Assembly: GCA_027484685.1 (NCBI GenBank)
Contig: JAIXSO010000047.1
Span: 186,001-250,000 of the forward strand
DNA: 64,000 nucleotides
Reading direction: 5' to 3'
DNA from: Bacteroidota bacterium
Lineage (GTDB): Bacteria; Bacteroidota; Bacteroidia; UKL13-3
Part shown: one piece after another, positions 54,301 to 62,400 of the stretch
Layout of the letters: each line of letters begins with the position of its first letter
Position numbering within the stretch: the stretch's first letter is position 1
Program-made: the position numbers and the translations under genes
The notes under the pieces: generated by a model
Told to the model about the DNA's origin: nothing
The model's input: the letters and a program-made list of their open reading frames with translations, nothing else
Databases searched by the model: none

Positions 54301-57300
54301 ATATTCTTTAACAGCTAAAAGTATTTTATCACATCCACATGAGTCCATATTAGCAATAGTGCCACTAGGTGGAGTTGGTGGAGTTGGAGCCATCAGTTTG
54401 TTCAATATTTTTTTTGTATTTGAAACCGACCAAACATTAAATAAATTTTCTTTATGATTCAATTGCTCATAACTAGCAAAATTACTGTTACTAGCAAAAA
54501 CTTCTTGATTTTGATTATTTTCTTCAATAGCACCTTTTACATTTAAAGCATCAAGCAAACTATTAGGATTTAAATTTAATTTCGAAATCAAAACATAATG
54601 ATTATTTTGATTCGATTCCTTAGCAATTAAAACTGGGGATGAATTAATTAGAATATCAAATGGAAAATTACTTTTTGGGGTGTTTTGGTAACCTAGTAAT
54701 AATTTATTGTTTTTATAAACTATATAATAACTTCTATAATTAGCAAATAATGAATCACTATTGATATTATTATTTGTAACTCCCATACAAGCTGCGGCAA
54801 AATCAGCATATTCTTTAAAACTTAAATTAAAATTTAAGCTGTCATTCATAAATTTAGTGAACAATGTTTGCGAAGTCAAAGTATTGAGGCTGAATGTATC
54901 ATAAATATTGTAATACGCTTGGTAAACATTCCTAAACACATCACAACTAATACAAGAGTTGCATTTATATTTTTCTTCATTATCACCTAGATATTTTAGT
55001 AACATATTACCAGGTTTATTGGCTGTTGCTTGGGTACATGGACAATTATTATTTGTGGTTGTTAATGTATCTGAACAAGTTGAAGAGCCACTTTTAAAAG
55101 TATTAACCTGATTACAAGAACAAGTATCAGCAAATGGAGATAATGTAGTAAATAAATTATGACCGTATTTAGGGGGCATTTGAATTAATGTTACATCACA
55201 AATACCAGGCACATAAATATTAGTCGGTGTTAATGCCTTTGTAAGTACATCATTAAACGACTTTAGTTTAACATTTGGATTTGATTGATATACAGGAGCA
55301 ACACTGCTACTACCAAATGGATTATTTAAGTCACAACCTAAACTACAAACTTGAACCAAACTATCCAATATTAATTCCATTTGGACAGAATCTATCGAGC
55401 ATTTTCTTAACTTTTCCCTCCAAACTTCTTTATATGCATAACATGTTGTAAAACAGCTATCTTTTAACTGTTGATTTTGTTGTGTTACCGATGCTGAAAT
55501 ATCATTTGCAGCTGTTTTGGTGGCCTCTGGAAAACGCACTTTATATGGTGCAACAATATTTGAGTTATTACATCCATTATGCTGACGTAAAGAATCCATC
55601 ATTTGCTGTTTAACAGAAAAATAAAACGAACGAAAATACTTCCAATAAGCGTCTTTATAAGCTTTACAATTTTCTATACTATCCTTATATTGTGTTACAC
55701 ATGCTTTTCGAGCAGCTTCATTATTACCCAAGTCATCACAAAATAGAATATTGATTGGAAGTTCTCTTATTGAATATGAAATATCTGTATTATTTGAAAT
55801 AAAATTTGTATTTAACCTATAATCCATGTAGTTCCAAAGAACCGTTCCGCTTCCTGTTGTTTTAAAAAATGGATCGTTTGAAGCAGTTGTACTTGTACTA
55901 ATTGGATTTAAATAACCAGAATCAATAGCCTCTTGATATGTTTCAGTGCTTAAGAAATTCTTGTCAAAATCAAACCCAGATTTATTATCAATACACCACT
56001 GATATTTGCAATATTCTGGATGGTATTGCATCAAATGATCAGCAAATTGAGGTTTCCAGTTTTTAACAAACTGATCAACCGTTAAATCGTGGTATGCTGT
56101 TTTTACGCCATCAACAAGAATAGAATCCCCATTAAAATATACATCATTTTGATAAGAAATATAGGTTGGACTGGTTGGAGCAGAAAGGTAATTGATTCCA
56201 CCTGCCTCATCAGCCACAATGGTATTTAAAGTTTCATCATACTTAAATTTAGCATACTGACCACCTGGACTAACATCTGCTCTAATCACTTCACTGTATA
56301 TAGAACAAGGACTAGGATTTTCATTAGCACACAATTCATCACAAGCTGCCTTGTTTGAATTATACTGTGAAATAAATAAAGTTGTATCAGATGCTGTTAA
56401 AGTATATCCCGCCTTTAACTTATCAGAAGCTTGATTAAATATATAGTTACTTTGAGAACCTAATTTACTAAAGCAGATTGTACAAGTGAATTCACAACCA
56501 CTTGTATCTAAATTATCCAAAGCTTCTAATTCAAATTGTGATTTAGTTTTACATGTTCTGTTATTTAGGAAATCATTTAAATAATATTCATAAGCTTGTT
56601 CATTAACCGTCAACTTTTTAATCAATGTATATGAACCTCTATTCAAATTTACTGTAATAAAGGTATCTGATGGTAAAATCAAGCGTGTATCATTTTTAAA
56701 TAAATATTTATATGAAGTACTACTGCATAAGGTATCTATATTGCCATTACTAATTGTACGCTTTAATACTTTTAATGTATCACCTCCTCCTTGTAGCATT
56801 TGATTTCCACATAAGTTATTGACTAAACTTATTTCTAAATCATAAACACAGTCATAGCAAATACTTTGAGGATTATTACATACGGGAAAATATTTTTCTG
56901 GAATTAAGGAATAATATATCTTATACTCTTTGTCATTATCCTCAGAAACAAATTCGCGTTTAATTGTTAAAGCATTTTCTCTCACAACTGTATCTGTAGG
57001 AGTTATTAAGTTTGCTTTAACATCATTTCTTCCAATATTTGAATTCAAGGAGTCAACATTAGTGGGAGTTAATCCAGATAATGCTGTAGCAATAACTTTA
57101 CCCGATGCATTCATGTATGATACACTTACTTGTCCATTTGGATCAATTACTGTATTCTTTTTGTAATGATTGTAATATCCAACTTCACTTCCAAATAATC
57201 GGTCAAGTTCATTTTGAAATGGTACAGCGTAAAAATATTGTGTTTCATGTCCACTACCTATTTTATGATCTTTACCTACGCCACTTTGTTTTCTCAAACG

Positions 57301-58692
57301 ACCTGTATTGTCATTATAATATACAGTTTGTGTAAAAGGATAGCCGAAAGCTACTGGTACAAAGTCCATTATAGCTGGTTTAGAGATACTAACTATTGCG
57401 TTTGAAGTAGTTAGTGGATTATTTGTTGAGTGATACCTTGCTGATCCAGAGTCCATTCTCATGGAATCTGTTAAGTTTTCACAAATACTCATTTGCTCAA
57501 AATCAGTATAGCTATATCTAACACCATTACTATTTAAATTGAATGCTGGATAATACTTAATAATATTTTGAAAAGCTGGTACAGGTAAAGTATTAATTGC
57601 AGGCCTGCCTTCAAAATCATAAATAGTTTCTGCAACTATAGCCGTTTTATCTGTATTGTTTTTGGTAACCGTTTGCCTACTTCTCATACTACCATCATAG
57701 TAGGTAATAACTTCTTTTTTCCGTCCTTCTTCAGCAAAATCCATTACATACTGCCATCCCAAAGTGCCCTGATGAATTTTAACAGTACTATTTGTATTTA
57801 TTTCAATATACGAACTTTGCTTACCGCTTAAATTTCCAATATCTTCTATTGTCCAATTACCTACTATCCTATGATCAAAGTTTTTACCACCAAAACCAAC
57901 AGCTCTGACTCTAACCAATAAATAGCCTTTGTCAAATATGTTTGTTATTTTATACTTTAAATTTTTAATACTTACCCTTGCTGAATTACTTTTAAAATTA
58001 TAATTCGAATTCGAAGGTGATAATGTATTACTCATTCCACCATTGGTATAAGAGCTGATGAATGTCCACTCAATATCATATTCATCAGTTTGATAAACCA
58101 AGTTATCTGCAATATTTATTTCAACTTCATCTGATAATGACAAATAGTTGATTGAAAAAGTAGGTATTAGGTTTGTATTAAAGTTTGCATAATAACGCTC
58201 TTCCTCTATTTGATTCTCAATGTATAAATACTTTCTATAATTTAAATTCGAAATTGAAAGTATTTTTGTTTCTAAATAACATGCACTATCAATTAAATAG
58301 ATAGCTTTTTCATTATAGCTAAACCCACTATTTTTATTATAATTAACACTCAGAACAGTATCAAACAAATGACTTATTGTTTTTTGCGTATAATATTTTA
58401 TTCTAACCTTGATTGAAAAAGAAAATGTATCAGGAAAACAAGTAGTACTATTTTTTTTGATACCTAAAATTACTTTTCCTTTGGCGGAATATATATTATA
58501 ATTTCCTTTCCATGTTGTATCAGTTGGATAAGTACCAAGAGTTAATAGGTCATTACAAACTGAAATCATTGAATCCACTTGAAGTGAATCTAAATTTTTG
58601 CTTGCGCTAAAAACAGGCAATTTTTTCGCATTTGCTACTTTAAAAGTTATTAATGCTGAAAATAAAATTAGAAAGTAAATTATTCCTCTCAT
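48367..58692 (-). CDS. Giant RHS-repeat protein with C-terminal toxin-like domain (Ntox44-like)
   Basis: A 3441-residue secreted protein with signal peptide MRGIIYFLILFSALITFKVANA. At about 320-370 is the DUF6443-like opening (ITYYDGSMRSRQTVTKNN, YDFEGRPAINTLPVPAF). Residues about 600-2100 are Cys-rich with many CxxC-type motifs (CTICFS, CDELC, CNSCISC, CGCNNI). RHS/YD repeats run from about 2120 to 2730 (YTLYYYDQSGNLVKTVPPAG, RFTYDANGNIL). The RHS-associated core is at about 3131-3194 (RFGFTGLEKDNE, YDSRIGVWLSTDPL, YNYTEGNPLVFTDRTG). The last 245 residues form a distinct domain with YDIKSWGF and RRDQGNFFAGRAMAMTG, resembling polymorphic toxin type 44. The adjacent gene downstream is a candidate immunity protein. 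It is probably a contact or secreted toxin. Confidence 0.92.
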   Translation of the reverse strand: MRGIIYFLILFSALITFKVANAKKLPVFSASKNLDSLQVDSMISVCNDLLTLGTYPTDTTWKGNYNIYSAKGKVILGIKKNSTTCFPDTFSFSIKVRIKYYTQKTISHLFDTVLSVNYNKNSGFSYNEKAIYLIDSACYLETKILSISNLNYRKYLYIENQIEEERYYANFNTNLIPTFSINYLSLSDEVEINIADNLVYQTDEYDIEWTFISSYTNGGMSNTLSPSNSNYNFKSNSARVSIKNLKYKITNIFDKGYLLVRVRAVGFGGKNFDHRIVGNWTIEDIGNLSGKQSSYIEINTNSTVKIHQGTLGWQYVMDFAEEGRKKEVITYYDGSMRSRQTVTKNNTDKTAIVAETIYDFEGRPAINTLPVPAFQNIIKYYPAFNLNSNGVRYSYTDFEQMSICENLTDSMRMDSGSARYHSTNNPLTTSNAIVSISKPAIMDFVPVAFGYPFTQTVYYNDNTGRLRKQSGVGKDHKIGSGHETQYFYAVPFQNELDRLFGSEVGYYNHYKKNTVIDPNGQVSVSYMNASGKVIATALSGLTPTNVDSLNSNIGRNDVKANLITPTDTVVRENALTIKREFVSEDNDKEYKIYYSLIPEKYFPVCNNPQSICYDCVYDLEISLVNNLCGNQMLQGGGDTLKVLKRTISNGNIDTLCSSTSYKYLFKNDTRLILPSDTFITVNLNRGSYTLIKKLTVNEQAYEYYLNDFLNNRTCKTKSQFELEALDNLDTSGCEFTCTICFSKLGSQSNYIFNQASDKLKAGYTLTASDTTLFISQYNSNKAACDELCANENPSPCSIYSEVIRADVSPGGQYAKFKYDETLNTIVADEAGGINYLSAPTSPTYISYQNDVYFNGDSILVDGVKTAYHDLTVDQFVKNWKPQFADHLMQYHPEYCKYQWCIDNKSGFDFDKNFLSTETYQEAIDSGYLNPISTSTTASNDPFFKTTGSGTVLWNYMDYRLNTNFISNNTDISYSIRELPINILFCDDLGNNEAARKACVTQYKDSIENCKAYKDAYWKYFRSFYFSVKQQMMDSLRQHNGCNNSNIVAPYKVRFPEATKTAANDISASVTQQNQQLKDSCFTTCYAYKEVWREKLRKCSIDSVQMELILDSLVQVCSLGCDLNNPFGSSSVAPVYQSNPNVKLKSFNDVLTKALTPTNIYVPGICDVTLIQMPPKYGHNLFTTLSPFADTCSCNQVNTFKSGSSTCSDTLTTTNNNCPCTQATANKPGNMLLKYLGDNEEKYKCNSCISCDVFRNVYQAYYNIYDTFSLNTLTSQTLFTKFMNDSLNFNLSFKEYADFAAACMGVTNNNINSDSLFANYRSYYIVYKNNKLLLGYQNTPKSNFPFDILINSSPVLIAKESNQNNHYVLISKLNLNPNSLLDALNVKGAIEENNQNQEVFASNSNFASYEQLNHKENLFNVWSVSNTKKILNKLMAPTPPTPPSGTIANMDSCGCDKILLAVKEYEAKKTTDYSYLKNASQYFAGAYNNYHELSSFDTLAKICCRAVNGISSTINFAEPEPCVLPSDWAPNQWRKNTSDGSTRSSILSNALQNNPISESLPEFMQCDNSCKRQIDVCGCNNILSWYEKYKNDSTSANTTKSFAAYFKDSTNFDITNIDTLKQMCAKAFELSQEPTGWNGDQPIFSSYSANANWSGESASYLKAVMEALPPNSQNISIPGALSCYSCESTSTPYKAMLSCFDVVNRMKNKAASLQDSAIYLLHFADSSFSNYSNMPYYQSVYASVLAATGNNHDSAFKVAYKMQYDSTMKIYEAGRRYEDSVVMAVNDSFNKAPFFKKFSSIKEILEFMDLNGCLCQLNEDQLEALPTLIKSYLKNKTYSTSYRKNMSCNNSLGYGSDNPIVVKQCETCYIPDPLLLYIQNYLDTLTHNAETLNNGVVVNKLTKTWWRMYPKYKKYYQTPLYNSNVPSSLKYRVIALTDNKLNIRMFDSVSNTKDIELVFAEPFKRGNFLTIRKFFGIRLRNDLGCDTQTIKTFSIYAIVQRPGTINSTKYDTIYLTGKVTGWNLAKSINCCLKLCNRPATQTSPVVLFDPCRERIRIAAKINADYAWQRYTDSLRISFKSSYYAKCLRLNGSETFQMRYNERQYHYTLYYYDQSGNLVKTVPPAGIAPLNDVATDSVDYYRTHQSSILKIPAHNLVTHYRYNTLNQISWQKTPDAGESKFYYDFIGRLAVSQNAKQAQTNYYSYTLFDGLGRIKEVGEIYKTTAMNQGVSKDTANLNSWLSSTNKRQITNTYYDQVNNNVLDTILFKPENLRSRVAYSTYKEFNATTYDHAVHYSYDIHGNVKRLLREVPGLKTMGQDYKTVDYDYDLLSGKVNSVVYQKGSIDEYDHLYTYDADLRLTEVYSGPNNTVIDLDAKYYYYLHGPLARTELGSHQVQGVDYAYTIQGWLKGVNATTANSNRDMGKDGNKNLSGNENASFAQDVYGFTLSYFQGDYNSANYFADNSNFEAKLGGSTVSGSAPNLYNGNIRMMALSISKFGNTPMAYAYKYDQLNRLINMNAWNNYDSSTNAWRNTGSAMNDYHNRFTYDANGNILTQVRRGNSTKLALDSLGYEYYANTNQLKRVTDGVSATNYSDDIDNQTSTNYFYDAIGNLIHDEAEEIDTITWNVYGKITNIKRKVTSTKPDLAFQYTPDGHRVLKVVIPKLANSYKIYTYYVRDAQGNILATYERNFNKIIDYDSIKYKGINDTIIKVAGVSAFGGFISNTYQSTNNLADSLYKNAVDSNKAGIILTHLNLFDYVNADLEYNMNAIIDQYDANTLVNAVNNQLFHDNNILPFLIILCNSGVDITDFMLESHFDEYMMALYMSDPGQFESMFVSLSGNSWTDVNQAIDWIKTNSSVTVVRDWLNANWPGFTDCNTKMNIVLQIQPVPILQDFVREYFLNNYSSFVSQVKTFYTKTDLYNLLYNSDQSMLQSVILATFNNNTILQWYKTNQKNNFVQYAVTELRSRAAVWQQSKATHTMEQYFEKIKTYFGQVTYDNILVKYFNVSKAYRDSFSLSEWHVYGSSRIGIYANKTNLVNVKFYSDVNNGSFTNVDTTAYYYATQSFSLFTLKRGCKNYELSNHLGNVLVVVSDKKIQVCSTSIVTSYTADVVSANDYSAFGAPLAGRSYTEPNSDYRFGFTGLEKDNEIKGDGNSYNTEFRIYDSRIGVWLSTDPLFCKYPSHTPYNYTEGNPLVFTDRTGKGKNSTILDKNGNVVGGKLDGDKGVYKVDGVTVDNFDESKIEEYKKSGTKIGETLSERSFLTPEGQWRGHVNFNMLAFSKIYLATKTLGNYILSNSSGSFEHYKKNAGNGGIYDIKSWGFEQSTGKKWDEATAEERLSYVYEASFYNGSIIMTRRDQGNFFAGRAMAMTGTSESIWLSGFGAYQSNNNKTGFLFVLKAGINFLDQQILGYAINGFSSSGPRPIFADDKVSEDLQRVGFNQFVK

Positions 58693-59462
58693 GACTTCTT
58701 ATTTTTAATATTTGAAAAATCAATTAATTTATAGTCTGTTGATAAAGTTCCTTTTTCAGCTTTACCATTATTAAATTTTATATAGGAACTAAAGTCAAAT
58801 TTTTTCAAATCAGGCTTAGTTAAAAGATCGAATTGTTTGTAGTCTATTATTAATTTAGGCTTCTGTTTTCTATCAAAGTTTTTATCATTTTTTTGAAAAG
58901 GAAATAAACCAAATAGTTTTTCTAATGGGATATTGTAATATATCTCAATCCTTTTGGGCGTGTAATTAGAGATATCATATGTAAAATCTGCAAAAGAAAT
59001 GGTGTGCTCTTTTAACTTTGGTGTTATACGCCAAGTTTTTAAATTATCAGAAGTGGAAATTAATCTTGTATCATAAGCTAAACCTAACAAGGAATCTAGT
59101 AACATTTTTTCAAAAGGATTTTCAACGTATTTATTAGTCTTATTTCCTTTGTTTAATATCAAAGTCTTCTCTTTATGGTTAATTGCTAAGTAATAGTTAG
59201 AATTAGCATATGCTTCAGATAAACCTGCCCTATAGTAAATATATCTATCAAAGACGGAAAATGAAATTTCCTGTTTATCTAATGGTGTAATTGAATTGTA
59301 AGAATTAAAAAAAGTAATAGATAATTGCGCCTCATATTTTCTTCCCCGCAACTGTTTTGTTATTTTTTGTATTGCAGTTGCATATGTTTCTGTCGAATTA
59401 TCAGATTTAAAAGAGGTTATAGTTAAACAAACCAAGCCTAAACAAAAAATGGAGTATCGCAT
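58689..59462 (-). CDS. Secreted LolA-like hypothetical protein
   Basis: A 257-residue protein from the ATG at 59462 (MRYSIFCLGLVCLTITSF); the frame is open six codons further. The mature part (TYATAIQKITKQLRGRKYEAQLSITFFNSYNSITPLDKQEISFSVFDRYIYYRAG, LILNKGNKTNKYVENPFEKMLLDSLL, TPKRIEIYYNIP) has the strand pattern of LolA/outer-membrane-lipoprotein-carrier-like proteins, by eye only. It overlaps the RHS start by ATGA and follows the large upstream gene by about 2 bases, so the three are one operon. It may help export or process the RHS protein. Confidence 0.7.
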   Translation of the reverse strand: MRYSIFCLGLVCLTITSFKSDNSTETYATAIQKITKQLRGRKYEAQLSITFFNSYNSITPLDKQEISFSVFDRYIYYRAGLSEAYANSNYYLAINHKEKTLILNKGNKTNKYVENPFEKMLLDSLLGLAYDTRLISTSDNLKTWRITPKLKEHTISFADFTYDISNYTPKRIEIYYNIPLEKLFGLFPFQKNDKNFDRKQKPKLIIDYKQFDLLTKPDLKKFDFSSYIKFNNGKAEKGTLSTDYKLIDFSNIKNKKS

Positions 59463-59482
59463 TATCAATTTACTAATCATAA

Positions 59483-62400
59483 TTAATTATTTTTTTTGAA
59501 ACTACTTCTAACTTCTTTAATTGTCATTATACCCCTTTCAGTTTCCTTTTTTATTCTTGCTAAATTTCCTTCTTCATCATATTCATAAAAGGTTGCATAG
59601 TTATTTTCATCTAATTCAGCCACTAATCGATGGTTTTTATCATAAACATAACTTTTCATTAATCCATCAATTGGGTAAACTCTAAAATCATCAAAATAAG
59701 TTGCCGAATCTCCAGCATTTTCAAAACCTATGTTCATTCTCACTATTCCGTTTGGAATTGTAAACTCTTCACTAATTCGCTGCCAACCTTCAATAATTTT
59801 CCCTTTGGGTTTAATATTTAGCTCACTATTTGAAGTTAATGTTTTAAATGACAACTTTATAGAGGCATTTGAATAATCTGAAACTTTAGGATCTTTTCCA
59901 ACCTTAACCCAAGCACTTATAATGTATTTTCCTGGGTCAGGGCTAAATGTTCCAAAAATATTCGTTGTGTCTAAATTAAATTTATTAGTTCCATTATCAA
60001 TCGTTTTATCATTAGGGAGATATTGAACCTGAAAAGATTGATTTCCTTTATAACTTGAAACACCAGTATGAGAAACAGAATCATTATTGAAGCCATTGTC
60101 TCTATAAAAATATTGTGGAGAGATAAATCTAGCCCTATATTTATAATTATTGGATCCACAAATTGGATAATGATCTTCATATGGTCCTTCTTCAAAATTT
60201 TCAGCAATAATATTTCTATGTTTAATATTTTGTCCTACAGCTATTGGCATATGAGTTATTCCTGAATAAACTACACTACTGTATTGTTCTAAAGGATTTT
60301 TACTTTCTGCTTCATTACCTGTTAAATGATATTTTGTTATTTCTTTAGTAAACTGCCAATTAGAACTTGGATTGGCTTGCCATTTATTACTACCATAATT
60401 CCAATAATGAGTATAATTTTTAAAAGACCCATCTTTTCTAATATTTGTATTAACTGAATTATTTTCAGTTAATCTGCTTTCTAGGTAAACTTTATTTTTA
60501 TATGGTTTCCAATTGTTAACCAAATTTTTTCTAAAAGGGTTAACGTTATCCGATTTATATATTGTGTAGTCACATAATCGAATTTCTGAGCCCAAAGGCA
60601 ATATTTGAACCTCAATTTTACTATCATCTGTAAAATTAAGGAAACCAAAATTAGAATTATTAACATCAAAAGTTCCTTCGAATGTTAACGAAGTAATTTC
60701 TTTCTGAAGAATTTCATTTACTAAATTTGAATCCTCTTCAAACAATAAAGTTACTCCATAATTTAATCGTATATTATCATAATCAACTAATTTATTATTA
60801 AAAGTTCCTCCAATTAAATTATAAGAAATATTTATTAATTTTTTTTCAGGGGATGTGCCTGATCCAAAAACCACACTTCTATAAAAACCATTTGTAGCTA
60901 AACCACAACTGTCAGCATATTTTCTATAAATGGACTTGAAATATGTAGAATCGCTGTTTGCTAATTCAATCAATGAACTATATTGGTCATTTCCAGCCCC
61001 AAAAGGACATGGCATTGGACTGCATAAAACTGTCTTTTTGTTATCTTTCATCAAAATTTGATTAGTTGATAGCAAATATTTCATAATTTCTATAGTTTCA
61101 TCATAAATATTAAGAGAATTACACTTTGTTTCAAAACATCCATACATTGGCCAATTATCCTTATATTCATTGACACTTGTTTGTAGTATTTTTGTGTTTG
61201 TATTATGAACCAAATGATTGTTAACTATCGGATTTTCAATCGAAACAACCTGAGAAACAGGTAAACTTTGCATATTTTTACGACCAGAAGTTATCACCCT
61301 AATAGTATAAGAATTTGTTGTATTCGGAAAATTATAAATATTTCCATTCAGATCCAATAATACATATTTATTATCTGGAGTTTTATAAACCCATTGATGA
61401 GAACTACCTGTTGAATATTTTAATTCTACTTCATCACCAGTTACTAAGTAATTAGATGGATCTTCAGTACTTCCATTAACTTTTAGCTTAAAGTTATCAT
61501 AAGTAGCATTTTCAGCATTTATGGTAAATATAGCCCCGGTATTTTTATATGCAGGTCCCATATTTTCATACACCCAATGAGCTGGATAAGTACTGTTATA
61601 AGTGTAATCATTAAATTCATTTTCAGTTTTCGTTAACAAAACGTCACCTGTCTCTGAATCAAAAAGAATGTTCTCAGTATGTAATTCTGCACTATTCTCA
61701 AATACGGTGGTAGATTTTAAAATTCCATACTTATTTACAACCTTCATAAGAACAGCAGATCTAAATAAGGTGCTTTCATTACTAAGGTCAGGTAACCCTG
61801 TTGGAATAGGAATGGGAAAAATGCCAATAGAGAAAACATCTAAATTAACTTGAACACCACCACTTTCGCTTCTAAAAGTTGACTCACGTGTATCTGCAAA
61901 AAGTTCTGCATCAACTCCCACTATAGCATCATACACAACATTATTGGGCGAAATAACAGGAACTTTATTATTTAAACTTTTGGTAACATTATCTGCAAAA
62001 TATTCATAACTAACTCCAGAAAAAGCTTCAGAAGAATTGTACTCGTTAATTTTATCTGCTGAAAAATTCCATACTGCTTTAGGTTTTCCATGCATATCAT
62101 TCAACTCAACCATATAACCCTGTGAAGCAGTTAACCTATCATCAACTTGAGATTTAAAAATATCCCAGATCCAATTAGGTCTCACTTGTTGCACTTGTAT
62201 ATCTGTTCTACTCGTTTTAGTTGGAAAATCTTGAGCTGTATAAAATTCATGAACCACCTTCCCTGTTTTATTTGCTGCAACATTGTTTTGGTCTGGTGAA
62301 ATACTCTTTACCGTTACCCTGCTATAACCGACACCTGCTGCTGGAAAATATGTTTCTCCAAATGGTTCTTCAGAAAAATATTCTTCATCAGGAATTCCTT

